This document shows positions 1 to 12,454 of a stretch of DNA of 64,000 nucleotides, piece by piece. Under the pieces are notes generated by a model, which ran no database searches, had not been told where the DNA came from, and worked only from the letters and a program-made list of their open reading frames with translations. The first letter of the stretch is position 1, and each line of letters begins with the position of its first letter. Position numbers and translations under genes: made by a program. Origin of the DNA: Blastomyces gilchristii SLH14081 (lineage: Eukaryota; Ascomycota; Eurotiomycetes; Onygenales; Ajellomycetaceae); NCBI RefSeq assembly GCF_000003855.2, contig NW_003101679.1, positions 2,579,379-2,643,378 of the forward strand. The letters are read 5' to 3'.

Positions 1-199
1 CAACTGTCTCACAGAAGCTGTCATATTCACACAACTGAATATAATCAATATATATACACAGCTGTGAATACAGTCTGAGAATGAATGAAAGACTGTCTTT
101 AGAACTATACTGAGATTATTTGAATATCTAGTAATGTCTTTTAGTTTGACTAATATCTCTGTAACATTTCAGCCTTTCATTAATAAAACACTTTGTGTA

Positions 200-242
200 A
201 CATGATCAATCACTCAACACTCACTTACACTCAATGCCCGCT
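200..242 (+). repeat. Left terminal inverted repeat of the pogo-like transposon
   Basis: Begins ACATGATCAATCACTCAACA and ends AATGCCCGCT. It pairs with 2458-2500 over 43 bases, with mismatches that are all or nearly all transitions of the hypermutation type. Confidence 0.88.
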
Positions 243-360
243 ATTTCATCATCACAATGATGAAATATTTTCATTGATATCTTAACATCACAATTAGCTT
301 TTAAGGTGATATATTATATGATGAAAATATATATAGAAAATTACACATCAAAATATACAG

Positions 361-2418
361 CTAATTCTGTAAATGTTTATTAAGCTTAATAACTTCTCTG
401 AAATGTGAAATCTTGAATGAAGGCAGATTCAGTGAGGAAGTATTTATTAAATCAGTAGAGATTGTAATATCATCAGATTTCTCTGACAGTGAATTCATAA
501 GCACTCTGACAGAGCTCTGAAACTGCAATTTAGTCACTCTTTATAAAATTAAGAGTCTACTTTTCTGATTAGAAAGATGATTTTTAAATTCTTTAATCTT
601 TTTCTTATTCAACTGTGATTGCTGCTGTATAGTAGCTTGTTCTTTCTTCTCTTTTTACTCTTGAGCCTTTCTTACATCTTTAAGCTTCTTTTCAATCTGC
701 TGTTGAGCAGCTCTTGCAGTCTTATTTATATCATTTTACTGCTTTGCTGTCTGATAAGCTGTCTCCTGCTTTATTCTCTTCTTCATGATATCTATCTTCT
801 TCCATTTCTTCAGAATAGTATGTTACAACTTGATATTCTTCTTACAAGTCTGCTCATTCTTTTTAACCGCTTCAGAAGTGATTATTTTCTCACACATGAT
901 CTGTATCTTTGCTGATGAAAAGAACTGTATCAATAATGATTTTGAAGAATCTAGTAATATCATTACTCTGTCACACTTGTAATATCTTCTCTCTTAATTA
1001 AGAACTTACTGTAGCTGTCTGTTCTCTATTGAAAGAATCTCTTTATTAAGAGCAAGATTTTTCTCTGCACAGATTATCTATTTGAGATCAATAGATATTT
1101 AACACTGCTACTGCTTGACTTACTTCATTAATTTCTACATATTAATAATAGAAGTAGAGATTCTTGATTGATATTGTGTATCTGAGAGAATACAAGACTG
1201 TATTACAAGCTTTTTAAGAATCTGTTCTGAATTGAATGAATGTAGATCATCAGTAGTGAATACAGATATAATATTTAAAGATGTAACTACTTTCTTTCAT
1301 ACAGTATTAAATAGCTGTTAAAAAGATCTCTTTGTAGCATATATGAATTTCAATTCAGTTCTTATCTGTTTATTCAGTTGATTGAAGTACAATTTACTCA
1401 ATAATTCAAATATTTTAATATCTAGTAACTGTAATTAGTGTGTAGAATGAGAAGAAAAGATAGTATGTAGAATTCAATAATAATCTGTATAATTAAGAAA
1501 TGTTATATTAATATGAAAGAAGTGATCATTTAATATAAGAAGTCTATATTCATGTTCTACTTTCTTTTTTATAAGAGATTCAAAGATCTTCTTTAATTAT
1601 ATTAATTCATATTCATCATTACTTTATTTATTTACTGAAGTAGCAAAGTAGACCTGATTCTTTTCACTATTAAAATTCTTCAGCTAAGTATCTTGTATAT
1701 CTCTTGATTCTTCTTAATATATAAGAGCAGATGACAGTGAAGTTTCATCTGTATAAATTAAGATAAGCAGTGTTATGAATTCTCAACTGTCATTCTGACT
1801 AGTATCTATTATATAATCTGATTTGAGTGAAGTAATTAATATAATATATTTGAGAGTGTGAATGAGTTTTAATAGCAATTCTTTCTCATCAAAGTTATAA
1901 ATATTTGCAGATTCAATGTTATATTAAGCGATTTTTATCTGTAGCTATAAATTAATTAGTAAGAAGTAAAAAATCAGTAGAAGAAAGAAATCTATTACAA
2001 GATCAAAATAATGCTTAAAATATGTTCAATTGTCTGCAATCTTGCATTTTTAATCAATATTTTAAAGATAGAGTGACTTCATTATATTCTTATAATACTG
2101 ACAGAATTGTGATACTCAGTTGATTTTAATAGATACTTTTAGAATCTCAACAATGAGATTATGAAGAATTTGAGATGTACAAGAGAAACTGTGATCTGTT
2201 AATCAATTGATATGAAAAAGAAGCTGTTCTTCTTACAAATCTGTGAGATTGTTACAGTGAGTAGAGCTTGCTTTCTTTCTTAATATTTGAACACCTCTAT
2301 ACTGCTGTGATAATGTATATTGACTGATTTCATATTTTTTAACAGTCTCAGTGTAATTAAAAATCAATTGTGCATTCAAATCATTAATTACTGCTTGTAT
2401 AACTGCTTTGTGATGCAT
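361..2418 (-). pseudogene. Pogo/Fot1-family transposase relic (HTH_psq, CENP-B-like, DDE_1 endonuclease)
   Basis: The start ATG at 2416-2418 and the stop at 361-363 are exactly 686 codons apart, so no net frameshift is needed. The N-terminal ~60 residues are open and resemble the psq helix-turn-helix of fungal pogo elements: FNYTETVKKYEISQYTLSQQ followed by YRGVQ. Next comes the second DNA-binding helix region. The DDE triad is recognisable as NFDEKE (first Asp, near 1895), NDHFFHI in place of the family's DGHGSH (second Asp, near 1525), and PPHATHxLQPLD-like FSSHSTHxLQLLD (third acidic residue, near 1425). A basic, Gln/Lys-rich coiled-coil tail follows. TGA and TAA codons at former Trp/Gln sites inactivate it. 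The family would cut and paste the element at TA sites. Open frames on the plus strand here are antisense artefacts. Confidence 0.82.
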
Positions 2419-2457
2419 GTTGTGAGTGTTTGAAGATGAATGAAAAAATGGAGATTG

Positions 2458-2500
2458 AGCGGGCGTTGAGTGTACGCGGGTGTTGAGTGGTTGATTATGT
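2458..2500 (-). repeat. Right terminal inverted repeat of the pogo-like transposon
   Basis: Begins AGCGGGCGTTGAG and ends TGATTATGT. It is the reverse complement of 200-242 and still contains several CpG and GGG sites lost from the left copy. Confidence 0.88.
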
Positions 2501-2568
2501 TATATCTGAATGTCTTTATGATAATATATCTGAATAATGTGATAATATACTCTGTAAAGAAGAAAGAA

Positions 2569-4388
2569 TCACTTCTCAATCACTTCATCATGAACTCGCT
2601 CAATTTTTTGAATAAGAACTCAGTGATAGATCCATTGAAAAGCCGTCAATCATACAAGCATTTTGACCCCATCGCTGACCGCATGCCCCGTGTGGTAGTG
2701 GAGTTATCCAGCCAAATGTGAACCAGATGTTGTTCAAAACTCCTGTGTGGGATTATCCCCTGTTCACTCATACCACACCACAACCCCGGGCCAAATTGCC
2801 ATACAAATTGTAAGGTGAAGAGACCTAGCCATATACACCAATCTTCTGAATTTTGGAAGATTCTCAATTTGTAATTGTGAAGATATCTAAGGAGCAATCT
2901 CCGCGAAAACACTGTCTATCTTTGATGTTTTAAAACATCAACACTTTTCAATCTGGCTCATCCCTGACAGAAAAATATAAAAAGATACCTCAGCAATTAC
3001 TTCAAGCACATAATCAACAGACATATCTGAAGTGCAATCTTTATGAAAACCCTATCTGTCTTTAATGTATCAAGACATCAATACTAAGTCTCACTCTTAT
3101 ATCATCTCTTTCAATCTCACTTACTCTCAGCAGAAAAATACAAAAAGATATCACAGTAATAATATCAAGCATATAATAAACAGATACAATCTGAAGTGCA
3201 ATCTCTGTGAAAACTCTGTCTGTCTTTAATGTATCAAGATATTAATATCAAGTCTTACTTATATATCATCTCATTCAATCTGATCTATCTCTGATAGAAA
3301 GATACAGAAAGATATCTCTGCAACAGTGTTTAATACATAATCAGCAGCCAACAACATAACAATAACTATAAAACCAGTATATTTCAAGATCTGACTGAGC
3401 CTTTGATCTCTGCACAGTAAGATATATTAAATCTAGCTTTAATATCTCAATATTCAATAGATTCTGTAAGAAATTGAGAACAGTAATACTAGATTTCTAT
3501 TGAATTTGAGAATTACCTCTATATTAATATAATCATTGACAAAGTCTTCTATTTGAAGATATAAATAATCAGTTTCTCTACATTTTGCTGATAATATTTA
3601 TATTATTATATAGAAACAGACTTATATTCTCCATAATATCAAGACTTTGAAGAAGAAAAGTCTTGATACAGAGTATATAGTAGTGTATATCTTAGTAGTT
3701 TCTCTCTCATTCTTCTGCAGCAGTTAATATAAAAAAAAGATCTTAGAATTAGTTTTTTACTTCTCTTGAAAAGTAAGATATTTTTCTCTGAATTTTACAC
3801 AATATTCTTACAAAGAATTAAAAACAGAGTTATTTTCTATTATAATTTCACATTCTTTTAAGTAAGAATTACTTTTTCAGTGACTGAAGAGCTTTCATTA
3901 ATACTTAATTCTTTTTTACACTCTTTATTAACTGATTCGAGTTGCATACTTGTTGTGTGAGAAGAATTGAATGATTTAGAATAAAATTGAATAGTTTTAA
4001 TCAATTTCTCTGGAAAAAATTGATTTATTTTTTGTCAGTTTTTCTCTCAAAAACTGTCATATCATCTGATTTATTATCAATTAATATCATACTTTTTCTC
4101 ACTGTATCCCAAGAAAGAGATTGTAAAGATTTTATTGATTTATCTCAAAAATCAATTCTAGTTTATTAGATTCTCTTCAAAAATCTAACCTAGTTACTGA
4201 ACTAGTGGAAAAAAAATCAGGTGTTTTATATATAAAAGTCTTTTATTCTTCTTTTGAAATAGTCTGATTAACTCTTGAATTGAAAATAAACTTATAAATC
4301 TCTTAATTGAAACAGTCTGACTAACTTTTCAATTTAAAAGAGTTTAATAAATCTCTCAATTGAAACAGTCTGATCCAGTTTTCATTGA
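2569..4388 (+). other. LINE 5' leader, first part nearly unmutated
   Basis: Bases 2569-2960 keep many CC, GG and CpG dinucleotides (for example CCCCGGGCC near 2785) that are rare elsewhere in the window. Three tandem repeats follow (2890-3345), then AT-rich sequence with no recognisable coding domain up to the ORF1 relic. An 88-codon minus-strand open frame at 2646-2912 has no family resemblance I recognise, so I do not call it. The sharp change in composition near 2960 could mark a separate small insertion, or simply the limit of the mutated repeat. Confidence 0.5.
2890..3345 (+). repeat. Three imperfect tandem repeats, about 140-165 bp each, in the LINE 5' leader
   Basis: Units are anchored by GAGCAATCTCCGCGAAAACA at 2892, AGTGCAATCTTTATGAAAAC at 3031 and AGTGCAATCTCTGTGAAAAC at 3195. 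Each is followed by CTGTCTxTCTTTxATGT, a CATCAATACT-like stretch, TCAATCTxxCT, a CAGAAAAATA(C/T)AAAAAGATA-like stretch and a CACATAATCAACAGA-like end. Subterminal tandem units are common in LINE 5' regions, where they can act as promoter monomers; such a role here is only a guess. Confidence 0.8.
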
Positions 4389-4479
4389 GTGAGAAAAATA
4401 AGTTCAAAAATACACTCAGTTAATGTGAAAAAAGATACTCTCTCAAATGCTATTTCTGAGATTGAAATTCTGAAGAGAA

Positions 4480-4480
4480 G

Positions 4481-4511
<31 letters not shown>

Positions 4512-4862
4512 TTTCATTATCCTCATATGCAAGCGGAGCTTATGATGAGTCCTTGCATGATGTTAAATACAGGTCAAGTGTTGGTTATACAGGAGGAAAT
4601 ACAGGTGTTGAGACCACGTCAAGATAACAAGAACATAGAAAATACAAAGGAGTGACAATTAAATACATGCGATAATAACTTCTCATCCCAGGAACATAGA
4701 GTGATTTGTTGAAGCGATTTGTACACCTCTGTATTAATTAGAAACCTGAGGTGCTTGAGTTCTGGATTTAATGTATCCTCTGCGGGTTTCGAACCCACAT
4801 GCCTTGATTTCCCACACCAAGGCACAACCAGGTGGCCCCATTAACCATTCGGCCACCGGGGC
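4480..4862 (-). mobile_element. SINE-1, tRNA-derived, inserted in LINE ORF1
   Basis: On the minus strand the element starts with a tRNA-like head: A box TGGCCGAATGG near 4845-4855 and B box GGGTTCGAAACC near 4785-4797. A roughly 240-bp body and an (AAT)n tail (4481-4510) follow. A perfect 10-bp target duplication, CTGAAGAGAA, flanks it at 4470-4479 and 4863-4872. The same family is found at 24534-24904 and 63609-63984. The GGCCGAxTGGTTAA head resembles class II (Ser/Leu-type) tRNAs; I cannot assign the amino acid. It encodes no protein. Confidence 0.88.
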
Positions 4863-5464
4863 CTGAAGAGAAAAAAGAAAGAAGAAATAGAGAAACTACA
4901 AGTTCTTGAAATACAGAAAATTGAAAAAGTAAGTAAAATTCTTGAAAAACAGTGTCTTAGTGAGATGAATAAAGAAGTTCTGTTAATTCTTCATACTCAG
5001 ACTAGACAACTACAGAAGATGATCAAGTACAAACTTGGAATTTCAAACACAGTTCAAAAAACATTGAAAATTTCTAATACAATCACTGACTCTTTATCTT
5101 TTTCTTCTTCTTTCTCTACTTCTTCTTCTTCTTCTTTGAATCAGAAGACAACATATGCTTGAGCAGTAGAATCTGCTATGTCTAAATTGACTGTGTTCAA
5201 ATCTGCTCAAAATTCTGAGAAAACTGAGAAGAATATTACTCATGCTTCTATTCATAGAAAAGAAGAGAAAGAAATATAAAAAGAGAAAAACTTTTAAATC
5301 TGCAGAAATAGAAGACTTATTCTCAAAGTCTCAAATCAGAAGATCTTACAGAGAAACAAGTTAAACTCAAATCTTATTTTCAGAATTAGAAATGAAATTA
5401 ATCAGCAGTTCTTTTCTCAGTTAATAACTGATATTGAAGTTTAAAAACTAGTTATAGCTTCAAT

Positions 5465-5722
5465 TGTAAGAAATCCCGCTCCTCGCGGATTCTTTACCCC
5501 TATTCCTATCTCTCGTGTAATCAATAGGGCTAGCAGCCCTTGGCTACACACAACTATATAGACTGGAGTTCGCGAATACTATTCACAACTCAGCTTGAAT
5601 GCTATTATACATTTGATCTCTACATTTTATCTTTCTATCACAAATACTTCTAGTAGTTAACAGTACATATCACATCAAGCTGCAAACACTCAAATAATCA
5701 TCTGTGAGCACTTATTCTTACA
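5465..5722 (+). repeat. 5' LTR of Gypsy-1B (258 bp)
   Basis: Same length as 12455-12712. Differences between the two LTRs are almost all CpG or CpC transitions: the 5' copy keeps CTCGCGGATTC where the 3' copy has CTCATGAATTC, and the reverse holds near the 3' end. Confidence 0.93.
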
Positions 5723-5754
5723 TTTCAAGCTCAGTCAGTCAGCAATCATCTGTT

Positions 5755-8700
5755 ATGACTGAAAGAACTAGAAACTTGTATACTCTAACCCCTGCAAACT
5801 CTACTGCAGGCACTCAGGAGCAGCCACTCAAACCATGAATAATTCCTGTGAAAGAAGTCTCAGAGAACTTATCAATCACTCACAGAACATCATTCTCTGC
5901 ATCTGTGACAGAGGAACCCTCTGAACCCATGAATAAATCAATCTCAGTGAAAAACATTCTTGAGTATCTTCTGCAGAATCAAGCTATTTTTCTATAAGAA
6001 ATGTTTACTGTCTGCAAACACTCTTAAACTGAGTCTCTAGACATGATCTTCAGAGACACTCACAAACTGAAAAGAAACTTTCTTAAGTTATGATTACTTA
6101 AGGCCACTTATCAAACCACAATCTATAAAAGCTTTTACAAGTTTGCATTTGAAATTGACTTACAAGCCTGACTGTGCAATATGAAAGATGAAGAAGCTGT
6201 TATCTACATAATAACAGACCTCTATTACACTGAAGCCAAGGACTGACTGAATCATCTAGAGAATAATCATGAGAGATTTCACTAATTCATTCTCAAGACC
6301 TATCTAGAGAATAAGTTAGAGGACTTCACAAGTCAGACAGAGAATATCAGAGCTGTAATCATCAATATTAGAAAAAGAGGTAAAGAATCTGATAAAGACT
6401 ACTCACAGCACTTCATAAAATTGTGATGTGAATTGAGATCTGTGAAAACAGGGCTCTGAAACAAGATCTGAATGATGATATTCATAAAGAGACTGAATAA
6501 AGACATGCAGAACAAGCTCATTGAGTAAGACTCTAAGTTCTTAACTCTGAAGAAACTGATGACTCTCATTCACTGCTTACAGATCACTGTGAGAGTCACA
6601 GACTCATGAAGAGTGAATCACTGACTGGCCCTGTAAGAGCCAGGACAACAGAGGACAGATTTGCTAGAAAAAGATAACAAGACATAGAGAGATTCACATC
6701 TGACTGCTGAGCAGAGAGAGAGAGCTTCATAAGCTTCTATGAATAGAGTGTATAATAGAGAGATCAAGAAAAAGAGACTCTGCTTCATCTGTTCTAAATC
6801 AGAACATCTCTGTGCAAACTGTTCAGACAAATCAAAATAGGAATTTGAAGAGTCACAGACAGAGTCAGCAACAGCCTTCTTAAGAGTCTTGAAGCTGACA
6901 TCTGAATCTGTTACTCTCTCAATGAAAATGCTTGCTTATGAGAAGAGACTGTGCTGCAGTACTGCTGCTCTGCAAGTATGAGAAGTATTGATGAACTCAG
7001 AATCCCAGGTCACTGTGATGTTTCTAAAGCTCACAGAGTGAATGAGCTGAAAGATGAAGACTGAGAATCTGCTCTTATAACAAGCAGAGTGTGAGAACTC
7101 AGATCTGAGAGCTGAGAGACTCATAAGAGTCATCTGTGAATTGCAAGATCTCTCTGAAATCTGAAGAAGATTTACAGAAACTGTGATTATTGTAGATATT
7201 ACAGATAACATGTACTTGAGACTTGTATAACTTCAAAGACACAATCTGCATATAGCTGTCTGCAAGTCAGGTTTATACTTTCAATCAGTGTTGACAGACT
7301 CACTCACAGAGATAGAATCAGTTGATGCTGCAGAGTTGATTAGAGAAGACAAGCTTATCTATATAATGACTTTGTAAGTGTCTGAGAATCTCACAGTCAT
7401 GAAAACTGAGCTTCAGATATCAGAGAAATACTGAGATCTCATAGAGATGTTCAGCTTAGTAAAGGCAGCTGAGCTTTCTTCTCACTGTGAGAAGAATCTG
7501 ATAATAGATTTGATAGAAGAGCAGAAACCCTTCTGAGAACTAATCTATAAGCTCTCTTATTATAAGACAGAGGTCTTGCAGATCTATGTGAAGAAGAATC
7601 TGAAGAATGACTTCATTCAATCTTCACAGGCCTCTGTGAGAGTCTCTGTGATATTTATGAAGAAGAAGAATGAAGATCTCAGATTGTATGTAGATTATCA
7701 TGACCTGAACTTCAAGATAATAAAGAGTCACTATTCTCTGTCTCTGATTGAGAATGTGATTAATCATCTCACAGAAGCTGTCATATTCACACAACTGAAT
7801 GTGATTAATGTATATACACAGCTGTAAATACAGTCTGAGAATGAATAAAAGACTGTCTTTAGAACTGCACTGAGATTGTTTAAATATCTAGTAATGTCTT
7901 TTGATCTGACTAATACTCTCACAGCATTTCAGTCTTTCATTAATAAAATACTTTGTACATATCTGAATGTCTTTATAATAATATATCTGAATAATGTGAT
8001 GATGTACTTCACAAAGAAGAAAGAACACACTGAGTATGTATGAAGTGTATTGAAGGTCTTAGATGAGACAGAACTATATATTAAGCTCACAAAGTACAAC
8101 TTCAGTGTCTGTTGAATTAATTTCCTAGAATATATAATCACTGTAGATAATATTCAGATAAAATCTTCATGAGTTGAGACTATTCTATTATAATCAGAGT
8201 TAACTAGTATTCATGAGATTCAGATCTTTCTGAGCTTTGTGAATTTCTATAGATAGTATATCTTTGTATTTATAAGAATCTTCTTAGCTCTTACAGACAT
8301 ACTGAAGAGTGAAAATAAGAAGAAGTTATCTTATAAATGAAGAATAAAAAGATTGTTGAGAAGAGAGAACTGTGAGAACTTTCTTACTTTAGAAGCTCAT
8401 GAGATCTTTGTAAGATTGAAACAGATATTCACAGATACAGTGATGCTGTTTCACTTTAATCTCTTACTCTTAATCAGATTGAAGACAGATATCTTCTTCT
8501 TTACAATTTCAGAAATAGTCTTATAACTACAGTTAAATGAGAACTGAGTTTCAGTGATCTTTTTCTCACAGAAGATACAATCTGTAAAGATCAACTATGA
8601 TATTCATGATCAGAAGCTTCTTACAATAGTGAAATTCTTCTGTCACTAATATCACTACTTTGAGAACCTTGTAACAGTGATTACTGTTAGAACTGATCAT

Positions 8701-10617
8701 GACAGCTTGTAACAGTTTGCTTCAATCAAGAAACTCTCATAATAGCAGGTTCACTGAGCTCAGAGACTGAGTGAGTTCTGATTCAAGATAGAACATATCA
8801 AGGAAACTAAGAACTCAGCAGACAGACTCTCTCACAGATCAGACTATATTAAGAAGATCAGAATGACAGACACAGAGAGACTAGAGAAGACAGAAAAGCT
8901 TCACAGAATGCTCAGACTGAGTGTTATAAAGAGATTGACTGAAGAGTCTCTCAATCTCTTATAAGAGAAGAGAGAAGAGAGAGAAAAGAAGTCTGTATAA
9001 CTACTCTCTATAACACTGAGAGTCAACACTCTGAGAATCTCTGTAAGAATTCTTGAAGAGAGTATCTATAATCTGAAGAGTTTGCAGGCTTTGAGAAGCA
9101 CTGTGAAAGACCTGATGTAAGAAAAAACAGAGTATAAGTCTTTATAAGATCTTCTATTCAGATTGTCTGAACTATAACTGAAGAATGAATATACTCAGTA
9201 TATTTAAAAACTGCTCATGACAGAGATCAACCCTGCAGAAATAAAGAATTGAAGAGACTTAAATAATCTCTTATAAAGAGAGAGCTGGATTTATGTACCT
9301 GTAAATGAGTTTCTATATGTAGAACTTATTAAAAGGTATCATGACTCTTCTCTAGCAGATTATTTTATAGATACTAGAACTCATGAGTTACTTATAAGAA
9401 AATACTTCTGATCAAAGATATGAGAACTTGTAAAGAAGATAGTGAATTCTTATACTATTTATCAGGATTTGTGAGTAGTGTGATTCAGATTATATGAAGA
9501 ACTTACTCCTCTACTCATTCTGCAGAAACCTTGGAAACAGCTAGGAATGAATACTCTTATAAGCCTCTCTGAAAGCAAGAACATATATGATGCCTGCTTT
9601 GACAGTGTACTGATAATAATGAATCACTTCATCAAAATGACACACTTTATACTCATCTGTAAGAACTTGAAGTCAAAGGATTTGACTCACATCTTTATTC
9701 ACAATGTAATTCAGTTGTATGAGTTGTCTGCAAACATTGTCTCAGACAGAGAATTAATCTTTACAGAAGAGTTCTGATCTGATCTGATAACTATACTGAA
9801 GATCTCATGAGATCTAAGCATGACTTTTCATCAACAGACAGATAGTCAGATAGAATACCTGATAAGTATATTGAAACAGTATCTGTAATACTTTGTTAAT
9901 TACAATCAGAATGACTGAGTGCATTGATTATCACTCATGAAGTTCATATATAACAACTCAAAGCATGTCAGCACAGATAAAACCCTCTTTAAGATACTCA
10001 CTGAGACTCATTCACAGATGATCTTGATGAATCTGCAAGAGTACACTATAGAGTGTGATAATGTCTGTGAACAGGCTGAGAGAATTCAGAAGATCTGAGA
10101 GAAAGTCTGTAAATTCTTGAGAAAGGCTCAAGAGTATCAGAAGAGATACTATGACTTTAAGCATATTATAAAGAGCTTTAAGAAAGATGATAGAGTCTGA
10201 CTGAGTCTAGAAAACATCATTATACAGAGATCTAGTAAGAAGCTGAATCTCTTATAGACAGAGTCTTGTAAGATTATGAAGAAAATTAGCTCACAGTTCT
10301 ATAGATTGAAACTGTCACTTAAGTTACAGATATATAATGTTTTTCATATCTCTTTGCTTCATAAATATAAGAAATTCTCAGAAGAGAATTCTGTGACTCA
10401 TCACTCTGTCTGTAAAGTACTAGAGAGTGAAAGAGAATATCAGATCAAAGGAATTATTAACTCAGAGAAGCAAGATTACAAGCTCTGATTCAAGGTTCAG
10501 TGATAAGAGTATTCTGATAAGATGAATAAGTTCACTTGAGAATCATCTGAGTAGATAAGATATCTGCAGAAGCTGAGACATGACTTTCATACTGTAAATT
10601 CTGATAAGTCAGAATAA
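5755..10617 (+). pseudogene. Gypsy-1B gag-pol relic: gag, CCHC, protease region, RT, RNase H, integrase, chromodomain
   Basis: ATG at 5755 and TAA at 10615-10617 lie in one frame (about 1620 codons). All domains seen are in that frame, interrupted only by point-mutation stops, mostly TGA at expected Trp. Order: gag; zinc knuckle CFICSKSEHLCANC (6781-6822); an in-frame TAG at 6838; RT from about 7540, with its active site reading YLNN instead of YLDD (7984-7995); RNase H to about 8850; integrase with the HHCC region from about 9330 and a SDRELIFTEEF block (9745-9777); chromodomain-like YQIKGIINSEKQ then FKVQW (about 10437-10505). Gag would form the particle, pol copies and inserts the cDNA, and the chromodomain would bind modified histone tails. 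Whether the 6838 TAG is a true gag stop or a mutated codon is open. Confidence 0.85.
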
Positions 10618-12454
10618 TGCAGTCTTCATTAAGAATCTGATTATGATAAAGATATTAACACTGTCATTTACAAACCCTAGTCTATAAGATAATGAGTTTC
10701 TACTGAGATGAACAGTCTGCAGTGTACACAAGAAAAGAAGAAATCATGTTCTCATTAAAGCTAAAAAACAAGAAAATAAACAGGGCTGTGAACACAATTT
10801 GAAGATCAATAAAGAAAAAATAAAGAAAACTTAAACTTATATTCTCATTATCTGTGACACTCAACTCTCTCACAACTACTAATTTCTTTCTTCAAAGAAG
10901 CAGAGAGTATTATATCTGTGATACAGACAATTGTTGCATTTAACATAAAGATCATTAGAAATGTACAGACTTCAGAGAAGCTGAACATCAGAGTATACAC
11001 AGTTGTGACAGAGTCTTGAAGACTGACTGCCTGCATGTGTGACCAGATATCTCTTATAAAGCTGTGTCTGCTTTCTCAGTTATGCTGGAGTATTCAGCCT
11101 GAAAACAATTAAGATGCAGAGAGAGAACTCATCTGCTCAGATTAACTCTTATTATGAATTCATAACATTCACATTGCCTTGATTACCTGGATTTTACAGG
11201 TATCTGAGAACTCATCTCTCATTGACAATGAGATTGCAGAAATGCACTGCAGCATGAGGATCATTGATAGAGAATCTAGACATATTTGCATATATCTGGT
11301 CAGAAATTGTGCAGACAGGAAAGAGGTGGTTGTAGGTCTGCAGGGCTGTAGAAGACACTGACAACACTGAGAGCTTCACAAGAACTGTCAGCTAGAGTCT
11401 GTAAGGAATTACTTATGAGAAGACTTACAGCAAAGAGAAGAACTGCACTGCTTATAGCCAGGGACTGACCTGGGGGAGACAGAGGGTTGGCCGCTGGCCT
11501 GAAGATTGGGTGCAGTGACAGGGCTGAGAGAGATGAAGATGCAGTCATGAGCAGCAGCACCCCTGCTTCATCAGCCAGTAAAAAGTGATCAGAGAAGTTG
11601 CAGGAATACTCATAAGAAGCTCAGCAGCAGCCAGACTTTGTTACAAAGATATTGAAATTGAAAAATTTTTATTCTTGAGAAGTTCTTGAATTAATACACA
11701 GACATTGTCAGAAACACTCTCTCTCTGTTATCTGAGTGAAAATACTTCACAGATGAATGAGAATACTCACAGTTTATAAAGATGAGAGCTGTTACAGAAA
11801 AAGAGAAAAGAAGATAAGATTTCACAGACAGATCTGGGATATTTATACTACTCTAGAGAGGTTTGCTTACACTGTGAGTAATTCTGCAGAACAGTCAGAT
11901 TACTCTAGTAAATAAGAGTGATTATGAATCACAGATCTGAATCTTTCTATATGACTACAAAGAGTGATTGTAGACTGTGAACATCTTAATTCTATAATTC
12001 TACAGAGTTGATAAAAGAATGGAAAATTCCTCACAATTCTACAGTGTCAAAGAACAATGATTTGTGAGAATGAGTGAAAGATCAACTCACAAATGTTTCT
12101 CTTTAATGAGAATGATCTCACAGAAAGTGATTCATCTGCAAGATGAATCTGTGTGATGATCACATAAGAATCTTGTGAAAATGATTAAGAGTCAACTGAA
12201 ACTCTTCTATATGAAAGATGTAAGATGAATCTGCATGATAGTCAGAGAAGAATCTATAGATTATAAAGAATCTTACAGAACAAGAAACTGAGTAACAGAC
12301 TCTTTTCTCTTCACAGTAACAAGGGATTTTTCCTCACTGAGGTTTTTTTATAGATATAAAGGATTTTTAGTGAGTATCACTGCAGTGCTGAGCTGATTCT
12401 ATGAAGTCACTCAGTGAAATGCTTCACAGACAAAGTCTTAGAGAGAAGAGAATA
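10618..12454 (+). other. Gypsy-1B region between pol and 3' LTR, with a possible antisense ORF
   Basis: About 1.8 kb with no recognised retroviral domain. It keeps more GG/CC than pol, for example near 11461-11515. On the minus strand an 86-codon frame is open at 11300-11560, rich in Ser/Leu/Ala, containing AVLLFAVSLLISNSLQTLAD. The equivalent place in Gypsy-1A (53263-53445, minus) is also open with a related sequence (SAVSLFTVSLFISNFLQTLT). I recognise no family. It may be part of an extra antisense gene or just non-coding 3' sequence. Confidence 0.45.

Larger units (their letters stand above)
200..2500 (-). mobile_element. Complete pogo/Fot1-like DNA transposon with 43-bp terminal inverted repeats
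   Basis: A 2301-bp element bounded by inverted repeats at 200-242 and 2458-2500 and flanked by TA on both sides (198-199 and 2501-2502), the target site of Tc1/mariner-pogo elements. The uninterrupted Gypsy-1 sequence is seen near 7950-7975 of Gypsy-1B, which confirms the insertion point. One minus-strand transposase relic fills the interior. The right repeat keeps several CpG and GGG sites while the left one has lost most, so mutation was uneven across the element. Confidence 0.9.
1..2568 (+). pseudogene. Gypsy-1A pol fragment: reverse transcriptase, split by the pogo-like transposon
   Basis: Bases 1-199 and 2501-2568 match 7761-8028 of Gypsy-1B. The reading frame gives the RT fingers/palm stretch with LFEYLVMSFSLTN, a hypermutated form of the conserved F-x-Y-x-V-M-P-F-G-L-x-N block, then the region of the YxDD active site. 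TGA replaces tryptophan twice near 66-90. The fragment is interrupted exactly at a TA by the DNA transposon at 200-2500, then ends at 2568, where the LINE nest begins. Clearly non-functional. Confidence 0.8.

Noticed and set aside
619..915. Leu/Ser-rich 98-codon plus-strand frame, like a membrane protein
   Set aside because: It is antisense to the coiled-coil tail of the pogo-like transposase, where Gln/Lys/Glu codons read backwards give Leu/Phe/Ser.
2646..2912. 88-codon minus-strand frame in the unmutated LINE leader
   Set aside because: No recognisable domain and no conserved context; openness is expected by chance in a less mutated stretch.
5755..10617. TGA read as tryptophan (alternative genetic code)
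   Set aside because: TGA stands at many Trp sites, which could suggest recoding. However, TAA and TAG also occur at conserved positions, active-site Asp codons are changed to Asn, and LTR pairs show the same G-to-A changes in non-coding DNA. Mutation explains it.
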